Assembly: GCF_014646095.1 (NCBI RefSeq) | Contig: NZ_BMMU01000015.1 | Span: 62,001-126,000, forward strand | DNA length: 64,000 nucleotides | Origin: Streptomyces lacrimifluminis | GTDB lineage: Bacteria; Actinomycetota; Actinomycetes; Streptomycetales; Streptomycetaceae | Reading direction: 5' to 3' | In this document: positions 1 to 9,100 of the stretch, piece by piece | How positions within the stretch are numbered: position 1 is the stretch's first letter | How the letters are laid out: every line of letters begins with the position of its first letter | The notes under the pieces: model-generated | The model's database searches: none | The model's input: the letters and a program-made list of their open reading frames with translations, nothing else | Told to the model about the DNA's origin: nothing | Made by a program: the position numbers and the translations under genes

Positions 1-2
1 CG

Positions 3-659
3 GTCTTCGAGCAGGGCGGATACCGTCGGGTGCTCCGGCCCGGGCAGCTCCTCGTCTGCGATGCCGACCGTCCCTTCCTCCGTGGGTTCGGCCGGGGACT
101 GGAGGAACTGGCCGTCAAGGTTCCCCGTGCGGAGTTCTCCGCGCTCACCGGCCTGGCGACCGTGCCCGCGCCCGTCGTCGTCGACGTCGGCCCCGGCGAG
201 AACCCGCACGGCCGGGCGCTGGCCCGGCTCGCGGGACGGGCGGTCCGCCGGGACCGCCCCGTGCCGGCGGACGAGCAGGCTGTCGTCGAACTCGTATCGG
301 TGCTCGCCGCCTCCGGCCACGTCGGCCTGCCGGTGGCACACAGAGCGGCGGCCCGGACGTTCATCGAGGAGCACTTCACCGATCCGAAGCTCCGCGCGGC
401 CGACATCGCGTCCGCCACGGGCATCAGCGAGCGACATCTGTCGCGTCTGTTCGCGACCGCCGGAACCAGCGTGCCCGGACACATCCTCTCGCGCCGGCTG
501 GACGCGGCGTACAGCATGCTGACCTCCGCTGCGGCCAGAGGCCTGCGCACATCGGACGTGGCGGCACGCTGCGGCTTCACGTCGGTCGCCTACTTCTCCC
601 GCACCTTCCGCGAGCGGTTCGGCGTCACCGCCGGCGAGGTTCGAGCCGGGTCCGCCTGA
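3..659 (+). CDS. AraC-family transcriptional regulator, 5' end outside window
   Basis: The reading frame is open from base 3, so the N-terminus lies upstream of the window and the GTG at 30 is probably internal. The visible 218 residues hold the end of an AraC-binding-like sensor domain, then a C-terminal AraC/XylS double helix-turn-helix over about the last 100 residues (DIASATGISERHLSRLF, then DVAARCGFTSVAYFSRTFRERFG). It lies 128 bases upstream of, and in the same direction as, the monooxygenase, maleylacetate reductase and dioxygenase genes. The inferred role is pathway-specific control of that operon in response to an aromatic compound; the ligand cannot be read from the sequence. The family call is firm. 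Confidence 0.88.
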   Translation, partial: VFEQGGYRRVLRPGQLLVCDADRPFLRGFGRGLEELAVKVPRAEFSALTGLATVPAPVVVDVGPGENPHGRALARLAGRAVRRDRPVPADEQAVVELVSVLAASGHVGLPVAHRAAARTFIEEHFTDPKLRAADIASATGISERHLSRLFATAGTSVPGHILSRRLDAAYSMLTSAAARGLRTSDVAARCGFTSVAYFSRTFRERFGVTAGEVRAGSA

Positions 660-787
660 CCGGTCGCGTCCCGCGATCCTCATTTCCGCCATGTCGGTCC
701 GGATCGATGGGCCGGACCGGGTGTGATCACCGACACTCGTACGCACCAGCCCGGTGCCCCTGCCCGGGACGAGGAAAGGTGTGGCAC

Positions 788-2581
788 ATGCCCGTGTTCG
801 ACGATGGTCAGCCCGAGACCCGTACGCCCGCGTCGTCGGTGGTCGAGACCGACGTCCTCATCGTCGGCTCCGGACCGGCCGGCGCGTCGGCGGCGTTGTT
901 CCTGTCGACGCTGGGCGTCGACAACATGGTGATCACCAAGTACCGGTGGACGGCGAACACACCCAGGGCCCACATCACCAACCAGCGGGCGATGGAGATC
1001 TTCCGGGACATGGGCATCGAGGACCAGGTCCTCGCCGATGCCACGCCGCACCACCTGGTCGGCGACACGGTCTTCTGTACGTCGATCGCCGGTGAGGAGA
1101 TCGGGCGCATCCACACCTGGGGGACCCATCCGGCGCGTGAAGCCGACTACCAACTGGCGTCGCCGTGCCTCGTGGTGGACATCCCTCAGACCTATCTCGA
1201 ACCGATTTTGGTCAAGAACGCGACCGTGCGGGGCACGCAGACGCGGTTCTCCACGGAGTACGTCTCGCACGTGCAGGACGCGGACGGCGTCGACGTCCTG
1301 GCCCGGGACCGGCTGACCGGGGCGGAGTACACCATCCGGGCCAAGTACCTGATCGGCGCCGACGGTGCCCGGTCCAAGGTCGCCGCGGACATCGGCCTGC
1401 CGTACGAAGGCGCGATGGACATCGCCGGGTCGATGAACATCACGTTCAAGGCCGACATCGAGGCCTACGTCGGTCACCGGCCCTCGGTCCTCTACTGGGT
1501 GATCCAGCCGGGGGCGAACGTCGGAGGCATCGGGGCGGGCCTGGTGCGCATGGTGCGTCCGTGGAACGAGTGGCTGATCGTCTGGGGCTACGACATCAAC
1601 GACGAGCCCCCTGCCGTCGACGAGGCGTCCGCGACCCAGATCGTGCGCGACCTCCTCGGCATGCCCGACATCGACGTCGAGATCACCGGCACCAGCCTGT
1701 GGGGCAACAACGAGATGTACGCCACGCACCTCCAGAAGGGCCGCGTCTTCTGTGCCGGGGACGCGATCCACCGGCATCCGCCGAGCAACGGGCTGGGCTC
1801 CAACACCTCGATCCAGGACTCCTACAACCTGGCCTGGAAGCTCGCCCTCGTGCTGCGCGGTCAGGCCGACCGGAGTCTGCTCGACACCTACTCGGCCGAG
1901 CGGGCGCCGGTCGCCGAGCGCATCGTCCGGCGGGCGAACCGGTCCAGCCGTGAGTTCGTGCAGTTCTTCGAGGTGCTCGGACTGCTCGACGCCACGACGG
2001 AGGAGGAGATGGTCGCGGCGATCGAGGAGCGGAAGGCCAACACGCCCGAGGGCGCGGCCAAGCGGGCCGCCCTGGTCGCCGCGATGGACCTGAAGAACTA
2101 CGAGTTCAACGCCCACGGAGTGGACCTCGGGCAGTACTACCGGTCGGCCGCGGTCGTCTCCGACGGATCTTCCCTGCCTGCGCCCGGCCGCGATCCCGAC
2201 CTGTACTACGAGATGTCCACCGTGCCCGGCTCGCATCTGCCGCACGCCTGGGTCGGCGACACCATGCGCAGGAAGGCGATGATGGACCTCGCCCCCTACG
2301 ACCGTTTCACCCTCGTCACCGGCATCGCCGGCGAGGAGTGGGCCCCGGTGGCCGACAAGGTCGCGCACGAGTTCGGGATTCCGCTCGGAACCGTCGTCAT
2401 CGGGCCGGGCCAGGAGGTGACCGACCTGTACTACGACTGGGCGAAGCTGCGCGAGGTCGACGAGGGCGGCGCCGTACTGGTGCGACCCGACAAGCACGTC
2501 GCCTGGCGCTCGATGACCCTGCCCGACGACCCGGAATGCGCTCTGCGTACGGCGATGCGCCAGATCCTGGGGAAGGCGTGA
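788..2581 (+). CDS. FAD-dependent aromatic monooxygenase (PheA/TfdB family), probable resorcinol hydroxylase
   Basis: A 597-residue flavoprotein hydroxylase. The FAD dinucleotide motif GSGPAG sits near residue 22 and the second FAD motif CAGDAIHRHPPSNGLG near residue 320, followed by the thioredoxin-like C-terminal domain typical of phenol hydroxylases. An earlier in-frame start exists at 707, but ATG 788 follows a good ribosome site (GAGGAAAGG) and gives the normal N-terminus. The next gene starts 5 bases after the stop. The order monooxygenase, maleylacetate reductase, hydroxyquinol dioxygenase matches the resorcinol operon of Corynebacterium glutamicum (NCgl1111-1113), so the inferred reaction is NAD(P)H-dependent ortho-hydroxylation of resorcinol to hydroxyquinol. 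A chlorophenol or other phenol substrate is possible. Confidence 0.88.
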   Translation: MPVFDDGQPETRTPASSVVETDVLIVGSGPAGASAALFLSTLGVDNMVITKYRWTANTPRAHITNQRAMEIFRDMGIEDQVLADATPHHLVGDTVFCTSIAGEEIGRIHTWGTHPAREADYQLASPCLVVDIPQTYLEPILVKNATVRGTQTRFSTEYVSHVQDADGVDVLARDRLTGAEYTIRAKYLIGADGARSKVAADIGLPYEGAMDIAGSMNITFKADIEAYVGHRPSVLYWVIQPGANVGGIGAGLVRMVRPWNEWLIVWGYDINDEPPAVDEASATQIVRDLLGMPDIDVEITGTSLWGNNEMYATHLQKGRVFCAGDAIHRHPPSNGLGSNTSIQDSYNLAWKLALVLRGQADRSLLDTYSAERAPVAERIVRRANRSSREFVQFFEVLGLLDATTEEEMVAAIEERKANTPEGAAKRAALVAAMDLKNYEFNAHGVDLGQYYRSAAVVSDGSSLPAPGRDPDLYYEMSTVPGSHLPHAWVGDTMRRKAMMDLAPYDRFTLVTGIAGEEWAPVADKVAHEFGIPLGTVVIGPGQEVTDLYYDWAKLREVDEGGAVLVRPDKHVAWRSMTLPDDPECALRTAMRQILGKA

Positions 2582-2586
2582 ACCCC

Positions 2587-3642
2587 ATGCGCTTCGACCA
2601 CGACACTCTCGCGCAGCGCGTACGGTTCGCCTCGGCCTCGGCAGCGCAGAACCTGGTGGCCGAGATCAAGGAACTCGGCGCGGGGCGGGTCATGGTGATC
2701 GCCGGGGAGGCCGAGCGCGAACTCTCCCACCGGGTCGCCGCCCAACTCCCCGTGGTGCACTGGCATCACGAGGTGGCCATGCATGTGCCGGTCGAGGTCG
2801 CCGAGCGGGCCAGAGAACAGGCCGCGGCCCATCGCGTCGACGCGCTCGTCTGCATCGGCGGCGGCTCGACGACCGGCCTGGCCAAGGCCGTGGCGCTCAC
2901 CACCGGTCTGCCCATCGTCGCGGTGCCGACCACCTACGCGGGCTCGGAGGCCACCAACGTCTGGGGACTCACCGAGCACGCCCGGAAGACCACCGGCACC
3001 GACCCCCGGGTCCTCCCGCGCGCGATCGTGTACGACGCGACACTCATGCTCACCCTGCCGGTCGACCTGAGCGTGGCGTCCGGCCTCAACGCCCTGGCAC
3101 ACTGTGTCGATTCGATGTGGGCCCCACGGGCCGACCCGATCGACCGGGCACTGGCCGGCGAGGGCATCCGGGCCCTGCGCATCGGACTGCCGCTGGTCGC
3201 CGCCGAGCCGGGCGGCCTCGACGGGCGTGAACACGCCCTGTACGGCGCCTACCTCTCCGCGGTCGTGTTCGCCTCGGCGGGATCGGGGCTCCACCACAAG
3301 GTCTGTCACGTCCTCGGCGGCATGTTCGACCTCCCGCACGCCCAGACCCATGCCGTCGTCCTTCCTCACGTGCTCGCCTTCAACGCACCGGCGGCGCCGG
3401 ACGCCGAGCGACGTATCGCCGCCGCCCTCGACGCCGACTCCGCGACCGGCGGGCTCGCCCGACTGCGCACGGAACTCGACGCGCCCCGGGCTCTTCGCGA
3501 CCACGGCATGCCGGAGTCCGGCATCGTGCCCGCCGCGGAAGCGATCCTCGCCGTCGTGCCGCCGGGCAATCCGGCTCCCGTGACCCTCGACAACATCACC
3601 GGGCTGCTGCACGCGGCCTGGGAAGGAGCAGAGCCCCGATGA
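2587..3642 (+). CDS. Maleylacetate reductase
   Basis: A 351-residue iron-type alcohol dehydrogenase family protein. The nucleotide-binding segment CIGGGSTTGLAKAVAL is near residue 95, followed by VPTTYAGSEATNVWG. Candidate metal or active-site histidines occur in ALAHCVDSMW and in the HHKVCHVLGG / HAQTHAVVLPH stretch. The family reduces maleylacetate to 3-oxoadipate with NADH, feeding the TCA cycle. ATG 2587 is chosen because it lies just after the monooxygenase stop; an in-frame extension to 2338 would overlap that gene heavily. The last 4 bases (ATGA) overlap the dioxygenase start, indicating translational coupling. Confidence 0.9.
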   Translation: MRFDHDTLAQRVRFASASAAQNLVAEIKELGAGRVMVIAGEAERELSHRVAAQLPVVHWHHEVAMHVPVEVAERAREQAAAHRVDALVCIGGGSTTGLAKAVALTTGLPIVAVPTTYAGSEATNVWGLTEHARKTTGTDPRVLPRAIVYDATLMLTLPVDLSVASGLNALAHCVDSMWAPRADPIDRALAGEGIRALRIGLPLVAAEPGGLDGREHALYGAYLSAVVFASAGSGLHHKVCHVLGGMFDLPHAQTHAVVLPHVLAFNAPAAPDAERRIAAALDADSATGGLARLRTELDAPRALRDHGMPESGIVPAAEAILAVVPPGNPAPVTLDNITGLLHAAWEGAEPR

Positions 3643-4526
3643 CCGACACCGTCTCCGCCGAACAGGAGCGTCGCGAGGCGGACCTGGTCGAGCGCGTCAC
3701 CCGTTCGTTCGACGACTGCTCCGACCCGCGGCTCAAGCAGTTGATGACCTCGCTCGTGCACCATCTGCACGCCTTCGCCCGCGAGGTCCGCCTGACCGAG
3801 GACGAGTGGGCCAAGGGCATCGAGTTCCTCACCGCCGCCGGGCACATCACGGACGACAGACGCCAGGAGTTCATTCTGCTCTCGGACGTACTCGGCCTCT
3901 CCATGCAGACCATCGGCATCAACAACGAGGCCTACGGCGACGCGACCGAGGCGACCGTCTTCGGTCCGTTCTTCGTCGAGAACAGCCCCGAGATCCCCCT
4001 CGGCGGCTCCATCTCCGGCGGCGCGGCCGGCGAACCGTGCTGGGTCGAGGGCACCGTCTCCGACAGCGACGGACACCCGGTCGCCGGTGCTCGCGTCGAG
4101 GTCTGGGAGGCCGACGCGGAAGGCCTCTACGACGTCCAGCACGACGACGGCCGCACCGCCGCCCGTGGCCATCTGTTCACCGATACCGAGGGACGCTACT
4201 CGTTCTGGGGCATCACACCGACGCCGTACCCCATCCCCCACGACGGTCCCGTGGGCAAGATGCTGGCAGCCGTGGGCCGATCCCCCATGCGGGCCTCGCA
4301 TCTGCACTTCATGGTGAGCGCAGCGGGACAGCGCACGCTGGTCACCCACATCTTCGTCCGCGGCGACGAACTGATCGACGCGGACACGGTGTTCGGGGTC
4401 AAGGCGTCCCTGGTGAAGGGGTTCGAACGCCAGGCCCCCGGCTCCTCGACGCCGGACGGTCACACGGTGGACGGTTCATGGTCACGGGTCTCCTTCGACA
4501 TCGTCCTGGCCCCGGCCGGTACCTGA
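3639..4526 (+). CDS. Hydroxyquinol 1,2-dioxygenase (intradiol ring cleavage)
   Basis: A 295-residue intradiol dioxygenase. The N-terminal helical dimerisation domain (about residues 1-105) precedes the beta-sandwich catalytic domain. Likely non-haem Fe(III) ligands are the tyrosines in GLYDVQ and TPYPIP and the histidines in SHLHFMV, in the order Tyr-Tyr-His-His usual for the family. It would cleave hydroxyquinol to maleylacetate, the substrate of the preceding gene product. Length and context favour hydroxyquinol over catechol or chlorocatechol. It overlaps the upstream gene by ATGA and ends the operon. Confidence 0.92.
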   Translation: MTDTVSAEQERREADLVERVTRSFDDCSDPRLKQLMTSLVHHLHAFAREVRLTEDEWAKGIEFLTAAGHITDDRRQEFILLSDVLGLSMQTIGINNEAYGDATEATVFGPFFVENSPEIPLGGSISGGAAGEPCWVEGTVSDSDGHPVAGARVEVWEADAEGLYDVQHDDGRTAARGHLFTDTEGRYSFWGITPTPYPIPHDGPVGKMLAAVGRSPMRASHLHFMVSAAGQRTLVTHIFVRGDELIDADTVFGVKASLVKGFERQAPGSSTPDGHTVDGSWSRVSFDIVLAPAGT

Positions 4527-4942
4527 CCGTTCGGCGCGGTCCCCACCGGCCGACCCACGTGCGCGGGAGGCTGGTGGGGCGGCCGAATGGGCTTGGCCAC
4601 CAGACCAAGTGGCGGGCGGGCCCGGCCCCCTGGACACCGCTCCCCTCCACCACGACGAGTACCGGGCCCCGGAACGAGCGCGGCCGGGTTCGCGACCTGC
4701 GGCGTCCGGCCATCGCGGACCTGCCCGCTGGGCCGAGCCAACACACATGCGGCACAGGCGGGAACCGACACACCCCGCAGCGGCATGATCGCCTGCACCC
4801 CTGTCCCCGACTCCAGCGGGACGCAGCCGGCCGCTCCCCCGGGCGCAAGCCCGTCGACGTCCAGCCGGGTGAGTGCGCCGTACCACCGCATCGGCACGCC
4901 GCGCCCCGGCGCGGCCCGCCGTCCCGAACGAAGGGAACCTCG
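4527..4942. other. Intergenic stretch, no supported gene
   Basis: About 415 bases between the dioxygenase and the MHYT gene. Open frames exist on both strands but all are arginine- and proline-rich translations typical of GC-driven spurious frames, with no recognisable motif. It ends with the likely ribosome site GAAGGGAACC-like stretch before ATG 4943. Confidence 0.5.
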
Positions 4943-5734
4943 ATGAACGCCACGCTCTCGAACTTCAGCTACGGCGCCGTGACCCCGATCGCCGCCTACC
5001 TGATGGCCACCACCGGAGCTGCACTCGGCTTGCGATGTACGACACGGTCGCTGCGACGCCCGCACCGAAGAGCCAGATGGCTGGCGCTGGGCTCCGTATC
5101 GTTCGGCTGCGGCATATGGGCCATGCACTTCATCGCCATGATCGGCTTCGACATCGATGGAGCGGCGATCTCCTACGATCGCGACCAGACACTCCTCAGC
5201 CTCGCGGTCGTCATCGCCTGCGTCGCCGCCGGCATGTTCCTCGTCGGCTACCGGGGCCGCTCCCCGTTGACTCTCGTCACGGCCGGGATCATCACCGGGA
5301 ACGGGGTGGTGACCATGCACGGCCTCGGTATGAACGCCATCCAGGTCGACGGCAGCCTCGACTACGACGGTCGCACCGTCATCTTCTCCTTCGCCTTCGC
5401 CATCGTGATCGCCACGGCGGCCCTGTGGGCGGCGGTCTCCATCCACGCCCTGTGGGCCAGCATGGGCGCGAGCCTGATCATGGGTGTGGCGACGACCGGC
5501 ATGCACTACATCGGCATGACCGCCCTCTCCGTCCAACTCAACGGCCAGGCGGCGGCCGGGGAGGCGACCAGCAATCTGGGGTTCCTCATCGTCATGCTCG
5601 CCGGCCCGCTCGGCGTCCTCCTGATCGCCACCGCCATCGTCATGTTCGACCCCGACATGCTGATCGGTGACGGCGACCGGGACCGGACGGCACTCGCACC
5701 GCGCGGGACCGACTCCGCCTACCCCGTGCGGTAG
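4943..5734 (+). CDS. MHYT-domain integral membrane sensor protein
   Basis: A 263-residue membrane protein with about seven hydrophobic segments. It carries three MHYT-type motifs, each at the end of a membrane segment: MHFIAM near residue 60, MHGLGM near 128 and MHYIGM near 190. The family is proposed to bind copper and sense a diatomic gas or redox change, often fused to GGDEF/EAL domains; here only the sensor domain is present, with a short polar cytosolic tail. A much longer in-frame reading frame from 3806 overlaps the dioxygenase and is rejected; ATG 4943 follows an AAGGGAA ribosome site. No partner protein is adjacent, so the output is unknown. Confidence 0.85.
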   Translation: MNATLSNFSYGAVTPIAAYLMATTGAALGLRCTTRSLRRPHRRARWLALGSVSFGCGIWAMHFIAMIGFDIDGAAISYDRDQTLLSLAVVIACVAAGMFLVGYRGRSPLTLVTAGIITGNGVVTMHGLGMNAIQVDGSLDYDGRTVIFSFAFAIVIATAALWAAVSIHALWASMGASLIMGVATTGMHYIGMTALSVQLNGQAAAGEATSNLGFLIVMLAGPLGVLLIATAIVMFDPDMLIGDGDRDRTALAPRGTDSAYPVR

Positions 5735-5742
5735 GCGGAGTC
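5711..5742 (+). terminator. Hairpin terminator overlapping the MHYT stop codon
   Basis: Perfect 13-base arms (GACTCCGCCTACC and its complement) around a 6-base loop. The TAG stop at 5732-5734 lies inside the second arm. No U-tract follows, as is common in high-GC actinomycetes. Confidence 0.75.
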
Positions 5743-5851
5743 GGTCGCCGATCGGACGGTTCCACCCATTCTTCGGAGATGGACGTACGGCGTTCGCAGC
5801 AGCCTTCGAGCGGTGCGGGGCTGTCGGGGCTCATGAACCACATCCGTGAGC

Positions 5852-6047
5852 CGACTGCGGGCGGCGGACCTGGCCGCCACGGGACACCGCAGGGAGCAGG
5901 ATGTGCAGGACCGTGTTGGCGTGGGAGTGGCTGGTGATCAGGCCGGCGTCGCGCAGTACGGCGGTGTGATCGCTCGCCGCCGTAGGTGTCGCACCGCCCC
6001 GGCGGGCGGCCTCGGTGGTGGTGGAGCCGGTCGTTCTGCCTGCTCAT
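5852..6047 (-). pseudogene. ArsR-family HTH regulator, C-terminal remnant
   Basis: In one minus-strand frame this reads STTTEAARRGG, then SDHTAVLRDAGLITSHSHAN, then TVLHILLPAVSRGG. This is the recognition helix, beta-wing and end of an ArsR-type winged helix-turn-helix protein that senses a metal or metabolite. No start codon or N-terminal domain is present, and bases upstream (above 6047) do not continue the fold. It lies between the PKS terminator and the MHYT terminator and looks like a relic. Confidence 0.6.
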
Positions 6048-6078
6048 GACCGGACAGCCGGACGGCCGGATGCGGGGC

Positions 6079-6106
6079 GGCGGGCCCCGGAGTGCCGGGG
6101 CCCGCC
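6079..6106 (-). terminator. Hairpin terminator downstream of the PKS operon
   Basis: Perfect 12-base GC arms (GGCGGGCCCCGG and complement) with an AGTG loop, 55 bases past the stop of the last PKS gene on the minus strand. It probably ends the polyketide synthase transcript. Confidence 0.7.
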
Positions 6107-6160
6107 GATGCGTGCTGTTCGCCGCCGTGGGGCCGAACCCAGGGCGGGTGTCTCAGTTCA

Positions 6161-9100
6161 TCAGGCACGCCCTGTCCGGTTCTTGAGCCAGTCGTGCAGG
6201 GTTCGCGCGGTTGTCTCGCCGTGTTGTTCGATCATGGAGTGGTGGTCGCCTGGGACGTCCACCACGTCCAGCGGTACCGGCCACACGGTCTGCCAGTCGT
6301 CGGGGACGGTGCGCGGACGGCCCGAGTCGGCAGGGATCAGTTCGGAGGCGCGGAGGAGGAGTACGGGGGTGTCGACAGGCCGTGGACGCCAGGGCTCGAA
6401 GAGGGCGAAGTACGAGGCCATCGCGGTGAGTCGCATGCCGGTCATGCGTCCGAACTCTGCCTCTCGTTCGAGGGAACGCTCCTCCATGACGTGGACGATG
6501 TAGTCGGTCTGCGGGGTGCCGGCCAGGTAGGTGTCCAGCATGACCACTCCGGTGGCGGGGGTTCCGAGTTCCTCCAGGCGGCTGGCGACCGCGTAGGCGA
6601 GCGACCCTCCGGAGGACCGGCCGGCCAGAGCGAACGGGGCACCGTCCAGGTCCCGGAGGATCGTGCGGGCCGCGTGCTCGACGACCGCTTCGACGCTGCC
6701 CGCGACGAGTTCGTCGGCGGTGAATCCCGGCATCATCAGGGAGTAGGTGCTGCGCAGGCCGCGCAACGGCCGGGCGAGGCTGACGAACTCCTGGTCGCTT
6801 GCCCACACGGAGGTCGACGGCAGGCCGACGAGGGCCGGGTACTGGTCCCCGTCGCCGAGTTTGACCAGCCCCGGGGCGTTGCCGACCTGGTCGGCCGAGG
6901 TGAACGCGGGGCGCAGGCCCGCCGAGTTCATCAGGACCCTGCCCGCCTGGTCGTAGCGGCCGACGGTGAGGGCATGCCGGTAGAGGGCCTCGACGGCGCC
7001 CGCGACGGCGGTGGCCGGGTCGGTCGGGGCCGTGGCGCGCGCGGGCTCGTCGGCGGGGGCGGTGAACTGCCGGTTGAGGGCCGTGACCAGGGCCGTGGGG
7101 GTCGGATGGTCGAAGACCAGGGTGGGCTGGAGCCGCAGTCCGGTGGCGGCGGCGAGCCGGTTGCGGAGTTCGACCGAGGTGAGGGAGTCGAAGCCCAGCT
7201 CGCCGAAGGCCCGGTCGGCGTCGATGCCGTCGGGGCCGCTGTGCCCCAGCACCCGGGCGGCCTCGGCGCGCACGAGCTCCAGCAGTGCCACCTCTCGAGT
7301 GGCGGAGTCGAGACCGGAGAGTCCCGTGGCACTCGTCCGGTCAGCCCTGGGGTTGCCGTCGCGGACGGAGGCCCTGCGGGGGGCGGCGGCGCGGGCAAGG
7401 CCGCGCAGGACGGCCGGAATCCGTTCCGCGGGCATCGCTTCGGCGGACCTGAGCGCGAGGCGGAGAGGAACGAGCAGCGGCTCGTCCGGTTCCGCCATGG
7501 CCCGGTCGAGGATTTCAAGTCCGTACTCGGCGGTGAAGGGCAGCAGTCCGCTGCCGCCGAGCCGGACGCGCGCGGACGCGTCGAGTGCGTCGGCCATGCC
7601 GCCGGTGCCCTGCCAGGGGCCCCAGGCGAGGGAGAGCGCGGGCAGCCCCGCGGCCCGGCGGTGCTGGGCCAGGGCGTCGAGGAAGGCGTTGGCCGCCGCG
7701 TAGTTGGCCTGGCCCGGGCTGCCCAGCACTCCCGCGGCGGAGGAGAACAGCACGAAGGCGGTCAGTGCGTGTCCGGCGGTGGCGTCGTGCAGGTGCCAGG
7801 CCGCGTCGGCCTTGGGACGCAGGACGCTGTCGAGTCGGGCGGGAGTCAGGTCGGTGACGAGACCGTCGTCCACCACTCCGGCGAGATGGACGACTCCGGT
7901 GAGGGGATGACCGGCGGGGATCCCGGCGAGCAGCCGGTCGAGCGCCTCGCGGTCGGCGACGTCGCACGCGGCAAACGTGACCTGGGCGCCGGCGTCGGTG
8001 AGTTCGGTGGTCAGGGTGTCGGCTCCGGGCGCGTCCGACCCGCGCCTGCCGGCCAGCAGCAGGTGCCGTACACCGTGCCGGGTGACGAGGTGCCGGGCCA
8101 CGAGGGCGCCGAGGCCTCCGGTCGCGCCGGTGATCAGGACGGTGCCGTGCTCGTCGAACCGTGTCGGCTGCCCGCCCGGGGGGACGGCCGTCTCCGTGGG
8201 CTTCGCGGGCAGTCGGGTCAGCCGCGGCAGGTGCGCGGTGCCGGCGCGCAGGGCCAGTTGCGGTTCGCCCGTCGCGAGTGCGCCCGGCAGGGCGGCGAGC
8301 GAGGTGTCGTCCTCGTCCAGGTCGACGAGCACGAGCCGGCCCGGATGCTCGGCCTGGGCCGCTCGGGCCAGGCCCCACACGGCGGCGGAGGACGGCCGTG
8401 GCCCCCGGTCGTGCGGGCCGACGGCGACGGCGCCGTGGGTGACGAGCACCAGGCGGACGCCGGCCAGCCGGTCGTCGGCCAGCCACGCGCCAAGGGTGTC
8501 GAGCGCCTCGCGGGTGGCGGCGCGGGCTGCGGTGGCCGCGTCGTCGTTCTCCGGCGCGTCGCAGAAGACGACGACGGCGGTGGGGGTCGGCGCACCGCCG
8601 TCGAGCGATTCGGTGAGGGACTGACGGTCGAGGTAGGGAACGACGTCCAGGCCGGTGGCGGCGGCCAGTCGAGGCCGCAGTTCCCGCGGATCGAGTCCGA
8701 GCATGCCCCACGCACCGGACGCCTGCCCGGACCCGGGGGCGGGGAGCGCGGTCGGCCACTCCAGCCGGTACAGCGGCTCGTTCTCCCGGGCGGTGGCGCG
8801 TTCCGGGACGGCCGAGGGGGTGCGCAGGGTCAGGGAATCGACGGTCAGGACCGGCCGGCCGTCGGGGGTGGTCAGGTGGACGCGGACCGCGCCGTCCCCG
8901 GTGGGTGAGAGCCGGACGTACAGCTCGTCCGCGCCGGTCGCGTACAGCCGTACGCCCGACCAGGCGAAGGGCAGTCCCGCGGGGACCGCGGTGCCCTCGG
9001 GGCCGTCCGCGCCCAGGATGCCGAGAGCCAGGGGCTGGAGTGCCGCGTCCAGGAGCGCCGGGTGGACGCCGTACCCGACGGCGGTGTCCGTGCCGTCGTC

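Noticed and set aside
680..2497. 605-residue minus-strand frame opposite the monooxygenase
   Set aside because: Val/Asp/His-rich shadow translation; the plus strand encodes a clear FAD hydroxylase.
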